A stretch of 64,000 nt of DNA from Citrus sinensis. Its lineage: Eukaryota > Streptophyta > Magnoliopsida > Sapindales > Rutaceae. Where the stretch lies: NCBI RefSeq assembly GCF_022201045.2, contig NC_068558.1:46713001-46777000 (forward strand). The letters are read 5' to 3'. The stretch's first letter is position 1; each line of letters begins with the position of its first letter. Under the pieces are notes generated by a model. It did not search any database and was not told where the DNA came from. It saw only the letters and a program-made list of their open reading frames with translations. The position numbers and the translations under genes are program-made. This document shows, piece by piece, positions 38,861-50,662 of the stretch.

Positions 38861-39290
38861 GCAACTAAGACGCACTGCTGGTTCGTTCATCAGAGCTGTT
38901 ATAATCATTTTGTAATTGAAGGTAGTGTGCTCTTGGCACCACATAATCTTTTGATGTGTTTTAGGCTGTATATTATTCTTATAGTCAGTACTAATTATTT
39001 CTATTATAATTTGTGGTTGATAAAGAGTACTGTGCTTCATTGCTTTCATCAATCACCATAATGTATGTACATGAATCTGATGAATATGCTGCCCTTTTTA
39101 AAAGGGGAAACACTAAGTTGATTTGTCCATATATTGAAAGCTTTGAGTTTTTCTCCCCTGCCCAACAACTCAAAGCACTTTCTGATGGGTTCATTAGGTC
39201 TTCGTTCTCTTTAGTTTCATCGATTTTATTCTGATTTCATTAGGTTTTGTTCCAATCTTTTGAAGCTTCCTTGCAGGTCCGGCCTTGAAG

Positions 39291-40521
39291 ATGGATACCA
39301 TGGGAAGGACAACTGCAGCCAATTACGAGTGCCTGCTCTTCGGTATGTTATAGTTTTGAACAAACATTTGTTTGAGCTTTCGTCCCGATTTCTGATCATC
39401 GGCTGTTCCAAGGCATCTAGGTGGTTGCAATTGCACAAAAATGCTCACAGAGAAGCACTAATTTGTGAAACTAAACATATTTTGCAGATTTGGATGACAC
39501 TTTATACCCATTGAGCACTGGTTTTAACTTGGCCTGCCGTAGGAACATAGAAGGTAGTACCATACAATCACAACCCTGATTATGATATATTGATGTTAAT
39601 ACTGCTACAGGCTACAGCTATGTGAGACTTGTGACACCGAGTAATTTTGATTTTAGAGTTCATGTCGCAACACTTGCACATAGATGAAAGTGAAGTACCC
39701 AGGATGTGTTTGGAATTGTACCGGGAACACGGGACAACAATGGCCGGTCTAAAGGTAATGTATCTGGTTCTAGATTTCTATTATTATTATTATTGTTATT
39801 TTTTCAGGACAAATTGAAAGTCTCAGTATCAAATTTCAGGCTGTTGGTTATGAGTTTGACAATGATGAGTTTCATGCTTTTGTCCACGGAAAATTACCTT
39901 ACGAAAAGCTGAAGCCTGATCCAGTATTAAGAAACCTTCTACTTTCCATGCCACAGCGAAAAATAGTATGTCAAACTCTGACTTGTTTCGGTTTAACAGA
40001 GAAGTTCCTCTGAATTGCACCATAACAGGGCGATTCTAAAATGATTGTTGGTGTTCCCAGATCTTCACCAATGCTGATCAGAAGCATGCAATGGAAGTTC
40101 TCGGCAGGTTGGGCTTGGAAGATTGTTTTGAAGGCATCATATGCTTTGAAACTATTAACCCCCGTCTTCAACCGGCCGACAACACGGACGGAATTGAGAA
40201 CAACAGTTTCAGCTCCAACCAAAGGATCCTCTGTAAACCCTCACTGGAAGCTATTGAAACTGCTATTAGGATCGCAAATGTTGACCCAAAGAAAACAGTA
40301 ATGTGTTTTCCTTTTTTAAATTATCTCGGAAAATTTTGAATATTTTATTTATAAATAAAAATACTTTCATTTTCGTCTCCTGCAGATTTTCTTTGACGAC
40401 AGTGCTCGAAACATTGCAAGTGCAAAGGCAGCAGGTCTTCATACCGTGATTGTAAGTTAACCTTTTCTTTGTTACGTGTAGCAGCAAATTCAGCTTCCCG
40501 GCAACATGCATGAATCCCTGA

Positions 40522-40571
<50 letters not shown>

Positions 40572-40753
40572 TAGTAATAAGTGAGTAAAAATTGTGGCAG
40601 GTGGGGAGCTCAGTTCCGGTGCCTCCAGCAGACCACGCCTTGAACAGCATTCACAACATCAAAGAGGCAATACCCGAAATATGGGAAGGTGAAGGAGAGC
40701 AGCTTGAGCAGGTCATTCAGCCAGCTGCAGTTGAGACCGCAGTCCTTGCATAG
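39291..40753 (+). CDS. HAD-superfamily hydrolase, pyrimidine 5'-nucleotidase (SDT1-like) family
   Basis: Seven exons: 39291-39342, 39488-39553, 39657-39754, 39840-39965, 40061-40297, 40386-40451 and 40601-40753, giving 265 residues. All four HAD motifs are present: motif I DLDDTLYP at 18-25 (nucleophile Asp18, acid Asp20), motif II IFTNAD at 115-120, motif III lysine near 172 in LCKPSLEAIE, and motif IV FFDDSARN at 195-202. The cap is helical, as in the yeast Sdt1/Phm8 and bacterial pyrimidine-5'-nucleotidase group, which dephosphorylate small nucleotides. The actual plant substrate is not known from sequence. No targeting peptide is obvious, so it is probably cytosolic. Its 3' end faces the cyclophilin gene, 425 bp away. 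A second acceptor (ttttttcag at 39807) upstream of exon 4 would add 32 bases and shift the frame. Confidence 0.92.
40521..40571. repeat. (TA)n(GA)n compound microsatellite in HAD intron 6
   Basis: A TA run with one C interruption is followed directly by GA repeats. It ends about 30 bases before the intron 6 acceptor at 40600. Confidence 0.9.
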
Positions 40754-41178
40754 GTGGTGGTTTGTAAAAGTATTTTGAAGGATGAATCTTAAGATCAAAC
40801 CAAACCTCTAGATTGTCTAAAGAAAATCAAATATAGTGAGGTGGCTTTATATTGCAGACAACGCTCATGTAAGTAGCCCCCGGGCACCGGGAACAACTAC
40901 CAATAAATAAAAACTTGAAATTGCAAAATTAGCGCTCTGTTGTATTATTGACTGTTTACTACAAGTGGAATCTGCACATATACATTCAACCGAACAATAG
41001 TACATATTCAGCTCTACCATGAGCTTACCGAGTATTATTCTTGAGTTTCTCAGCTAATTCAACTAAGCGGAACATGCTTTCATGTAGATAACAGTTACAA
41101 AAACCATTTGGCTCCACAAAAGTGATGAATTACAAAAGTCGTATTTTATGGTTGTGGTAAGATATCAGAGCTGGCAGA

Positions 41179-44100
41179 TCAGGCATCTAATGGTAGTTCT
41201 CCACTATTGATAATTCTACATGGCACCTTTGGGTAATCTGTCCTGCTTGTCTCTACAGATTCAAGTTTCCTCACAACGTCCATTCCATCAATGACATGTC
41301 CAAACACAACATGGCGGTTGTCCAACCATGGTGTCTACAGAATAAAAATTAACAAGATTATATACAAGATAACCAATTCGTGATACAATAACCTGTATGT
41401 CAACCATTATCGAATATTGTGATAAAAAAACCAAAAATATTATACAGTTAACCAGACAAGGCATTCAGCTCAATAATCTTGTATCTTGTGTCTTCATACT
41501 GTCTTACTGTCTTTGTGTTGATGGTGTATAAAATAATGAAGTAGACCTTCACAATTGATAGGTATAGACAACAAACAACAGCCATAGCTAAAACTCTAAG
41601 ATGGTTGCCACAAATCCATCAGTTCTATCAAAGGATGATTTGGATTTTCAAATAGCCTATAAAACAATATTTTCTGATACTATGTGATCAATTTGACTGC
41701 AAAAGTGGAAGCATGAAACTAGAAATATAATCAACAAAAAAAGCAAAGCTGCCATCTCACCTTCACTGTGCAAATGAAAAATTGGCTCCCATTGGTATTA
41801 GGACCTGCATTGGCCATGCTTAATACTCCAGGTCCAACATGCTTCACTGCCAAAAGTAACCACAATATATTAGCAATCAGACTAGCTCTTCAACTGCCCC
41901 CAGGGGCTTGATCGATTGGTTTCCAAGAAACTTTATTTGGCTAGCCACCCCGAATTTAAATCTTGGGCAAAGTAAAGGGCTAAAAAATTAATTTGGGCCT
42001 CACCCACCCCTTACCTTCAAAGAAAAAGACTAGATGTTCAACTTAAATTCCAAATATCCCTACTACAGTAATGAAGATGGGGAAGAAGCACAAAACTGAG
42101 GATATTGCAAACTTACAGACAAAGCTCTCATCTTCAAAGCTGGAACCATAAATACTGATGCCTCCAGTTCCCTACAGTCAGCAAAAAACAAACAAAGTTT
42201 CTGCTCAGCAATCAGCACTACTAAATAAAGCACATATCTTGTATGCCAACAAATAAATAAGAGGTTGAAAAGAGGAACAGAGCTTACATCTCCCTCAGTG
42301 AAGTCCCCTCCCTGGATCATAAAATCTTTAATAATACGGTGGAAGGAGCATCCTTTGTAACCATATCCTTTCTCACCTGCTTGATATTTTAATATTGATG
42401 TTTATTGATGCATAGTAATTAAAAAGTCAATTCAAAAACAGGATGAACTGTTAAGCAAAGCTTACCTGTACACAGTGCACGAAAGTTCTCAGCTGTTTTC
42501 GGAACAACATCTCCAAAAAGGCCCATTACTATTCTACCTGCAGGTTTACCTCCAATATCTACGTCAAAGAAAACTTTGGTTGTCACTTTTGCTTGCAGCT
42601 CTACATCCTAAAATCAATCAAGTAAATATGTAAGGTAACAGCAGACCATCAAACACATCAGAACAGACTATAAAATTCAGAAAAAAGTTATGCCACAATG
42701 GATACAAATATATAAAATCTCAGAAGGACAATGAGAAAATTGTCAATGTAATTCATAGGAGTGAGTATTTTAAGACAGGGTTCAACATGATTTCTTACAA
42801 AGATTGTAATGGCATTACCATTACCACTCTGAAAATACTTAATAAATGCCAAAGCTACAGGCAGAGAAAAATGTTCGATCCCCTGCTTGTTAATCATACC
42901 AATAACAGACTCACTTTTGGGCTTGAATAGTTGAAAGAAATTCACTAACCTTTGCCATTGAGTTGACACAGAACATTCTTCGATACTTAACAGAAGGTGC
43001 TTTAGAAAGCTGTACGATGGGAAAGCTTGATGCATAGTGGGATCTTGATGTCAATGCTCTTCCAGACAACTTCAAAGTAGAAGCTGGGCAATGACCTGAC
43101 TGCGAATTTGTAATGCTAGACGTCATAGGTAGCATACAAACATTTGCAACACCTTGGCTATAACTGCCCTGAAGTCAAAACCAATCCACAAATTAGAAAC
43201 GCTAATCAAGATGAATCAAGCAGGATGAAATAAAATTCTCATTTAACCTGCTAGCTATTTAAGCAATTTTGCAGGACATATCAAGTTCGATCATTTTCTC
43301 ATGCTTCTACTTTCTTAACTAAGGATTGCAATGCATATGATTCCCTGGCCTAAGCAAAGAATGTCTTAAAACTATGAATAAAGTTTATAAGAACAAAACT
43401 CTTGAATCGTTATTATTCCAAATGATCACTATGCAAATGGCACACTCTAGATTCACCATACCTCAATTCTATCTTCCATCTTATTCATCATAAGTTACAT
43501 ATTCTGTGCAAAATCACAAGACCTAAGTTTTGACTAATCTGTTCTAAAAAATGATGAACATTTGAAAACAATTGAAGAACTATTTCCAATTAGAGAAAAC
43601 AACCCAAGGAAAAGGTCAAATTAGAATGTGACTTTGAAATAATGCTATGAATATCTTAATCTTAGTACGCCACAAAATAATGTACACCTGACCATTAAAG
43701 AAAATGAGGACATTCAGCTCTGTACGGACCACTGGCCACCTCAACGAATTGTATTTGCAAATTATAGAGCCAAGACAATGTAGAATTAGTGGAGAAAGTG
43801 AGAACTTTCCATAATTTAAGCAAATACACATGAATCATGTTTGCTAAGCTAAGTATAGCCTCAAGAAAATGAATCACGAATGTGCAAGTTGTAGACCCTA
43901 CAATAATTAAAGGCCATGCGCAGATGGAATTTAAATCCAGCACCAAATGCGAGATTATAAAAATATAGTAGTCTGAACAACATCCAGGGTAAATCTGAAA
44001 CTCTGAAAACTTGTATTCTGAGGAGTCAACGGGAATCATTTACTCAACTCAGTTGGCTGAACTGGATTGTTACCCATCTCTCCAGGGCTTAAGTTTTACA

Positions 44101-44514
44101 CAGCCATATTTCAATAAAACAGTAAAGACAGAGAATTGACATATCAATGTGTGAACACTGAATGCAATTAATGAGGTGGGCCAAGTGGGAATCATCGTTC
44201 AATCAAACACGCCTAAAAAATAAACAGACCAAATACAACGAACCCAATTGGCATTACCAGAGAGTAAGAGACTTCGAGCTATTTGGGTATGTGAACATGT
44301 CTCTGAACTATCAAGGAGCGAGCATCAGCGTGTCCCAAGGTAAACTGTTTCTTGTTCAAACTTTTGTTTTTCAACGTTTTGCTTACTTGGGTTAAATGTT
44401 ACATGAAATCGATTTAGAGTTACAATATAAGTAGGGTGAGATTATTGGAGTGCTAACCTGGAAAATGAGGGCGGGGCTATGCAGCCGCATCTGAGTAGAG
44501 ACAGTAGAAGCCAT
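41179..44514 (-). CDS. CYP20-3: Chloroplast stromal cyclophilin (peptidyl-prolyl isomerase), ROC4/CYP20-3 type
   Basis: Seven exons in coding order: 44514-44458, 43168-42950, 42607-42466, 42376-42288, 42171-42117, 41846-41761 and 41334-41179, giving 267 residues. Residues 1 to about 90 form a Ser-rich plastid transit peptide; the cyclophilin domain follows. Active-site landmarks are [26 protein letters not shown] and the cyclosporin-binding tryptophan in [12 protein letters not shown]. The C-terminus GELPLDA and the domain as a whole match Arabidopsis CYP20-3 (ROC4), which folds proline bonds in the stroma, helps assemble cysteine synthase and is reduced by thioredoxin. Cysteines sit at 138, 149, 213 and 255. 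The position equivalent to the last cysteine of the Arabidopsis protein is Ser260 here (see findings). Intron 5 contains a SINE-like insertion. Confidence 0.94.
41879..42042 (+). mobile_element. SINE-like insertion with target-site duplication, in cyclophilin intron 5
   Basis: A 132-bp body (41895-42026) is bounded by 16-bp direct repeats that match at 14 positions: agactagctcttcaac (41879-41894) and agactagatgttcaac (42027-42042). Near the left end cttgatcgattggttt resembles a polymerase III A box, and gaatttaaatcttggg resembles a decayed B box; the right end is A-rich. This is the build of a tRNA-derived SINE. The body is short for one, so it may be a deleted copy. Confidence 0.55.
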
Positions 44515-44754
44515 AACAATGGATTAGGTAATAGGGGTCGCCCAAATTTGCCGCAGCTGGAGCCTGCAGCCAGTGATAACTAATAAGAAGCTTCTATTAG
44601 GTTGGAAAGCCTTTTGATTTTGTATCTTTGCTTTCTCCGACGGGTCTTTGGTTGGCGGATTTGTAAAGAACTGTTCTTCAGAAAACCCGCCCACACGATT
44701 AGACCGGCCCGGATTTGTGCAACATTTGAGGCTTTCTTCTAAATCAGCCCAATT

Positions 44755-44776
44755 TACTACTACTACTACTACCACC

Positions 44777-44837
<61 letters not shown>

Positions 44838-44845
44838 ATAATAAT
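44755..44845. repeat. (ACT)n/(ACC)n microsatellite upstream of the cyclophilin gene
   Basis: About 90 bp of TAC/ACC/ACT triplets lie 240 bp upstream of the CYP20-3 start codon. Translated by chance it gives poly-Thr or poly-Val frames, which are not genes. Confidence 0.95.
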
Positions 44846-44939
44846 ATAAAATATTTTATTTTAGTTATCAATTATTATATATACACAATAAAAAATATTT
44901 TATATGCATATTTATATATATATATAAATAAATTTGATT

Positions 44940-45310
44940 AAACATTATGTCTAATTCAGTTATTTATATTCTCATAGTAGTTTAACAATAGATTTACCAA
45001 ACATATGAACTGTTTTTAAAACTCACATTACTTTTTAAAATAAATTTTACTTAACTGATTTTCCTTACAACTAATTGTTTCTATAATACAACTAACAACA
45101 ATTATTTCAAAAGTTACAATTATACCAAACTGGCCCTAAGGGCCCATTTGAGATTATAACAGATTTAAAAAAGTGGAGAATAAGTAATTTTTCAAAATCA
45201 TATTTTTAGAATCATTTTTATATTTAATATAATTCCATATCTATTATAAGAATCTAAAATTATCCTTATTAATTTTATTTATCACTAACTTTAAAGAGAT
45301 GATGATGATG

Positions 45311-45354
<44 letters not shown>

Positions 45355-45775
45355 CATTATCAAATTCAATCATTTTACATTCTTTTATCAGTTTAATAGT
45401 GAGATTTTATTAGTTTAATACTGAAATTTACTAAACATATAAATATTTTTAAAATTCACAGTACATTTAAAAATAAATTTTACCAAAAGTTTATTTGACT
45501 CTCTTCATATTTGATTACTTATACAGTACAACTAATATTAATTGTTTTAAAATTTACAGTGTTACCAAATTAGCCCTAAAACTCAATAGAAAATAAAATT
45601 TTAATATGTTTATTATAGTGTTACCAAAATTTTAATAAATTTTACCAATAGTTTATCTGACTCTCTTCATAATTGATTACTTATACATTACAACTAATAT
45701 TAATTATTTTAAAAATTACAGTGTTACCAAACTAGCCCTAACAACTCAATAGAAAACAAAATTTTAATATGTTTG
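44940..45775. mobile_element. Nested or tandem MITE remnants
   Basis: Three MITE-type tails end in ccaaactggccctaa (about 45127-45141), ccaaattagccctaa and ccaaactagccctaa. Immediately after the first lies a head-type end, gggcccatttgagattataac. A segment of about 142 bp starting aataaattttacca is present at 45471-45612 and again at 45633-45774 (offset 162 bp) with about ten differences. The arrangement suggests repeated insertion or partial duplication of one hAT-like MITE family. No coding sequence is present. Confidence 0.6.
45298..45360. repeat. (GAT)n(TTA)n microsatellite
   Basis: A GAT run passes into about 16 TTA units inside the MITE-derived block. Confidence 0.95.
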
Positions 45776-46980
45776 CAAAGCCCCATCTTTATAATCATAG
45801 TTTTATTACCATAGATAATTAACTAGTGACAAGAAATTTATTATGAGAAAGTAAAGCTTTCTATTAATTAAACTTGAAAAGTAACATTGACATTTAAACT
45901 GGAAAGTCTCCTATCCAGATGATAGGACCCTCAGTTCCTCACAACCCATAACTACTTTAGCTAAATTATGAGCAAAGGGTAGGTCTTAGGTCTTGGAGCA
46001 GTGATTAAAATTTCAAGGGGAATTTAGTTATAACTTTATAGTTATACATATATATACCTTTGTATGATAATGAAAGTTTTGATATGTATCACCTAAAAAC
46101 GCGTTTTTTAAATAGATAAAATTATCTACCAAGTGAAAACGAAATTATTGTTCTACAACATTTTTGTCTACAAAAATGCGTAGATCTAATATTTTAAAGA
46201 TATTTAAATTTTTGTTTAATATATCATCTAAAAATTTTTAGGAGAGTTCAATATTAGTGTCTAAAGGCTAACCACATAATTAGTTTGTCTCATTCGCACA
46301 TTACTTCTATTTTTAATATATATTTTTTTAGTTTGGACATGTCATGTTGTTTATTTACCAAGTAATTATTTTTCAAAGGACCTGGTAACTTTAAATTTTA
46401 GCTCAATCAACGGAGTAACAGCAGCAACTAATTTCCTTAATAATCTCACGTTTATTGCTGTAAATTTACTAACAAGGCAAGTCTAAAATAGTTTATAAAC
46501 TTTGGGTTAAACCTAATAAATCAGCTTGAGATTATGAATAGAAAGCTGGGCATAATTATAAACACTGACTTCAAAAATCGAGAGTTGCAGAAATTTCAAA
46601 AAATAAGAGAAGATATATTATCACAATGTAAAAGTACATGTGAACAAACTTAATTGCATGATTACTAAAGAATGGACCCCATTCACCACGACCTCTTTAA
46701 GTTAATTTTCTTTAAAAAAAAAAAAAGAGGATTTGGTAAGATTTTCAAAGTAGGGGCTTCACTTGTATTTCTGTCCAAGCCTCAGTTTTTGATCCAGCCC
46801 AAGCGTGTACGACGGCAGTTTCGTTTGGGATGTGGATCAAGTAGAAGGAATTGGACACAGACATTATCTTAAATTCTAAACACGTGGACACCCAAATGTC
46901 CAGACACTGCAATGATTATGATTATGAATTCTCTTGTACGGCTTGATGCCAAAACCTGGAATCTAACAACCGAATTAGAA
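45776..46980. other. Intergenic DNA upstream of the START-like gene
   Basis: AT-rich with no gene. Together with the MITE block it forms the 2.5-kb divergent promoter interval between the cyclophilin and START-like genes. Confidence 0.5.
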
Positions 46981-47007
46981 ATGTTGTTATCAACTGCAAA
47001 GTGCTAA
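46981..47007 (+). other. Possible uORF before the START-like gene
   Basis: An ATG opens an 8-codon frame ending in TAA just six bases before the main start at 47014. It matters only if transcription starts upstream of 46981, which the sequence does not show. Confidence 0.3.
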
Positions 47008-47013
47008 CAAAAT

Positions 47014-48973
47014 ATGCGCGCCTGTCCACTCTCATTAGACTCGTCTGGCTCTTGTCTTCTCTTCTTCCCGATCTCAAAACCAGCAACCACTGCAACCTCA
47101 CACTCCACTTCTAGATTCCCATTCACTTCCACTCGTTCCTCAATTCAAAAGACCCCCCATTCTATTTTAAGTGTTTCCCCCGAGTTTAATCTTTCCCAAT
47201 TCAAACGCAACGGCACCTCTTACTGTTCTAACACAAATTCGAGTGAATTAGATATAGAGGAGGAGGATGATGATGATGTTTTGTCAGAGGAGGGGTCAGG
47301 GTCACAAACACAATCGCTACATGGGGATGGTGTATGTATCGAGATAAAGAAGCTTGGGAGGAATTCGCGGCGAATTCGGTCCAAAATTGAAATTGACGCA
47401 AGTCTTGATACTGTGTGGCACATTTTGACGGATTACGAGAAGTTGGCTGACTTCGTGCCTAATCTTGCTGTCAGCCAAGTTGTTGAAAAGAATGACAACT
47501 TCGTTCGCCTTTATCAGGTATTTGTTCTCTTTATTTTCTTTTTCTCCATTCTCTATGTTATGGCAGGCAGCGGTGCCTGTTTGTTTCGGCATATTGTTAT
47601 TTGTTAAAGACTCTTTTTATCGTATCACAATACACCCGTAGAGGCTTTGCTTCCAGATAATTATCCACTTTTTGTTGTTGAGGAGAGTTTGCTTAATCTT
47701 TTTCATTTCTCGAATTTTTATTCCTGTGAATTGGTTAAATTCATAAGAATTGGCTAATTCGTTAGTGTCGAAATTGATTTGAAAATGGCCTAATCATAAT
47801 GGATTTTATCCCATAGGAAAAATGCTTCTTCTTAGGTTCCAACAAAACTCTAGTTCATCTAATATAGACTTTATTATTTGACTACAGAGAAGGCTTACAA
47901 CCGGCCATATGTATTATATGATTTGGAGAACTGAAATGGGCTTCATGGGTCGCCAAAATGTATTTAACGCTGTTTTAATCGTCCAGGAGGGCACATTGTA
48001 GCACTTTTAAAAGTTTTTCAATTGGGATCTACAGACATTGAGTGTGCTTCTTTGTGATGTCTTATCTGCAACGTGTCATGAGAGAAATCATGGATATGGG
48101 TGTTCATGTGTATACTTTCACCTTCGTCTTTATGTCAAATTTGCTGTTAAATTTACTTTTTGGCCTTTTACTTGCATCTGTTCATGATCTTTCATTCTAT
48201 TTGACAGATTGGGCAGCAGAACTTGGCATTTGGGATCAAATTTAATGCTAAGGGAGTTTTGGATTGTTATGAGAAAGATCTTGAGATTTTTCCATCTGGG
48301 AAAAAACGTGACATTGAATTTAAGATGATTGAAGGTGACTTTCAACTTTTTGAAGGAAAGTGGTCTATTGAACAGGTAACATATTCTTGTCTACAGATTA
48401 TTCAAAATAATATTTTTGTGAAATTGTGTATATTTCCAAATGTTATTTAAATTCTGCAGGCTTTCACTTTTCTTTGTATGATTTAGCGTCTGGAAGGTTC
48501 GTGTAAATGGCTTAGCTGGTTCCAATCAGGAAAACCAGTAATGAAGTGTGAAGTAGCAGTAGACTTCGTGGTTGGGCCAGTGGATACATTGTTGCCAACC
48601 TCTATTTGAACCTGCATTCGAATAGTTTTCAACCATCATAATGACTGTAGAACCTTTATATAAGAAACACTATGCTTCGTAGGCTTGCATCTCATTTACC
48701 TGAATGTGATTTCATGTTTTTTCGGTTCAGATGCTAACAGTTTCAGAAAAATGTTCGGTTGTGCAGTTCAATGGAGGAAAATTTGAAGACAGCGAGTCCT
48801 TGCTTAGTCAAAAGTTTCAGACTACTCTCTCCTATTCAGTTGATGTACGACCAAAGTTGTGGTTGCCTGTTCGCCTAGTTGAAGGCAGACTCTGTAACGA
48901 GATTAAAACTAACCTTTCATGCATCCGCGAGGCAGCAAAGAAATTGATTAATGAGGCTCTGCATGCTAATTAA
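47014..48973 (+). CDS. Plastid-targeted START/SRPBCC (polyketide cyclase/dehydrase-like) protein
   Basis: Exons 47014-47517, 48208-48375 and 48767-48973 join to 292 residues. The first 60 or so residues are Ser/Thr-rich with few acidic residues, a chloroplast transit peptide in appearance. An acidic linker (DIEEEDDDD) follows. The SRPBCC fold starts near IEIKKLGRNSRRIRSKIEID and contains the family motifs VWHILTDYEKLADFVPNL, GIKFNAKGVLDCYE and LPVRLVEGRLCNEIKTNL. Relatives (in Arabidopsis, At4g01650 as I recall) are annotated as polyketide cyclase or lipid-transport proteins, but no reaction is established; such folds bind hydrophobic ligands. The exon 2 to exon 3 join (IEQ to FNGGK) uses gtgcag at 48761-48766 and keeps the frame. 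The residues at that join are not well conserved, so a small missed exon cannot be fully excluded. Confidence 0.88.
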
Positions 48974-50627
48974 AGTTTTCGGCTTCTTGACCTGGTTATT
49001 TTGTGTTAAGGTCTGTATTGATGAGGATAGTATATAGTAATGAAACAACAATTCAATTTGCCCGTTAGAAGAGTCAGTGTATTGTTTTCAAGTGTTCAAA
49101 AATTAAACGGTCCAAATGAATTCTGGCAAAAGGATAAAAGAAATTTATTTCTTGCTTTCTTTTTATCTGTCCTTCCATGTTGAAAATACAAAAAGGCTGC
49201 ATGATGAGCTAGTTCTTCTGTGATTATTGACCTGTTGTTACAAGGTAAAGAAGATGCTAACAAATACAGGGGAAATTTAAACTTCTGGGGAATTACTAAA
49301 GGGAAGACTCAAAGTGAGTCAGCACACCTTTATCAAAAGCAATGTCACGGAGCCCAATGCTATGGCTCCCGCAATCTATGGTGGTGTAACTGTTAACCCA
49401 AAAAGAAAAGGGGAAGTTAAGAAATGTCTCTCTATTTGGACCAAATAGAAGTAGATTTCTTGATGTCTTTGAAGCATTTGATCAAACAGTTTTAACGAGG
49501 AATTTTGAAGTAAAATTGGACCAAAAGATTCGGATCACATTGTGAAGTGGGTCCGAATAGCTTGACCCGTATGCCAGCAGTTTTGACAATTTTGGCATCC
49601 TTAAGTTGGTAAAAATTTGGTAAAATCTCAAGGACCATTATGCCTCAAACTGTTAGGAACAGCTCGTCTGGAGAGCAACAAGCTCGGTGAATTTCTCTCA
49701 TTGTCCAATTAACACATCATCCTAACACGCATGATGAAGTTGAATTGAATCGCACTTAATCAGAATCAACTGTTATGATCCCACGCTTGTCATTTAAGCC
49801 ACTAAAAGTGAGCGCCACGCGTTTGACAAAAATGAGCTTGTGGATTAGGTCTAGTTGACATCATACACGGCTGCCCTTTGAGTTGTCATTCAGCGGTGAC
49901 TGCGGAAGTTGACAATTATAAAGAGTATGAAATTCGATATCACAAATTTAATCATGTTTTAGTTCTTGTTGTGTATTAGGTGACATAAGCAACAGTCCTA
50001 TCTCATTCTCCTCTGTGTCTAGTAGCCTCAATTGAAATTTATAAGAAATATTGGCCCTACCGCCAATATTGGGCAGAGGTAAATCATTTTTTGACTCGCA
50101 CGAGGAGTAAATCATTTACGGCTATGATTCATGATAATTCCACATGAGGCTGTAAAAGCAAGAACAGCATCATGGCAATGAGATCTCCGTTCTTTATGCC
50201 CAACGAAATGATTCATATTCTATGTATATGATGACACTTTTTGGCGCTTAATGCTTAGTGCTTCCGACTCTTGATCATTAATATTGCATCACTAGGCCTG
50301 TGTGATCGGATTGCCTTTTTAGGGTAGGGACTGGAGTTGAGACTCATTGGATAGACCAAAACAAACCCATTAAAATTAAATCCACAATGGCTTTAAAAAC
50401 ATAATCACAATTAATCATGATCTATTGCACATAATTGTCAAAACCTATGACCTTTTATCAAGTAATAATAATCAACTAACACACCATATATTTTAAGTGG
50501 ATTCGGAAAAGAGAACAGATTCATCTTACATAAACCCAGTTTCATTTTATTTTATTTTTTAAATGCCCACTTTCATCTAATTATATATTTAATGTCTCAC
50601 CTCAACTCTCGGCTTATCGACAAACTT

Positions 50628-50662
<35 letters not shown>

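Noticed and set aside
44524-44941. Long poly-Val and poly-Thr reading frames
   Set aside because: They are translations of the ACT/ACC microsatellite on both strands, with no other protein-like content.
48480-48600. Possible extra exon of the START-like gene (frame around ggaaaaccagtaatgaagtgtg)
   Set aside because: The direct join of exon 2 to 48767 keeps frame, and the segment has no family-like residues; not needed for a complete protein.
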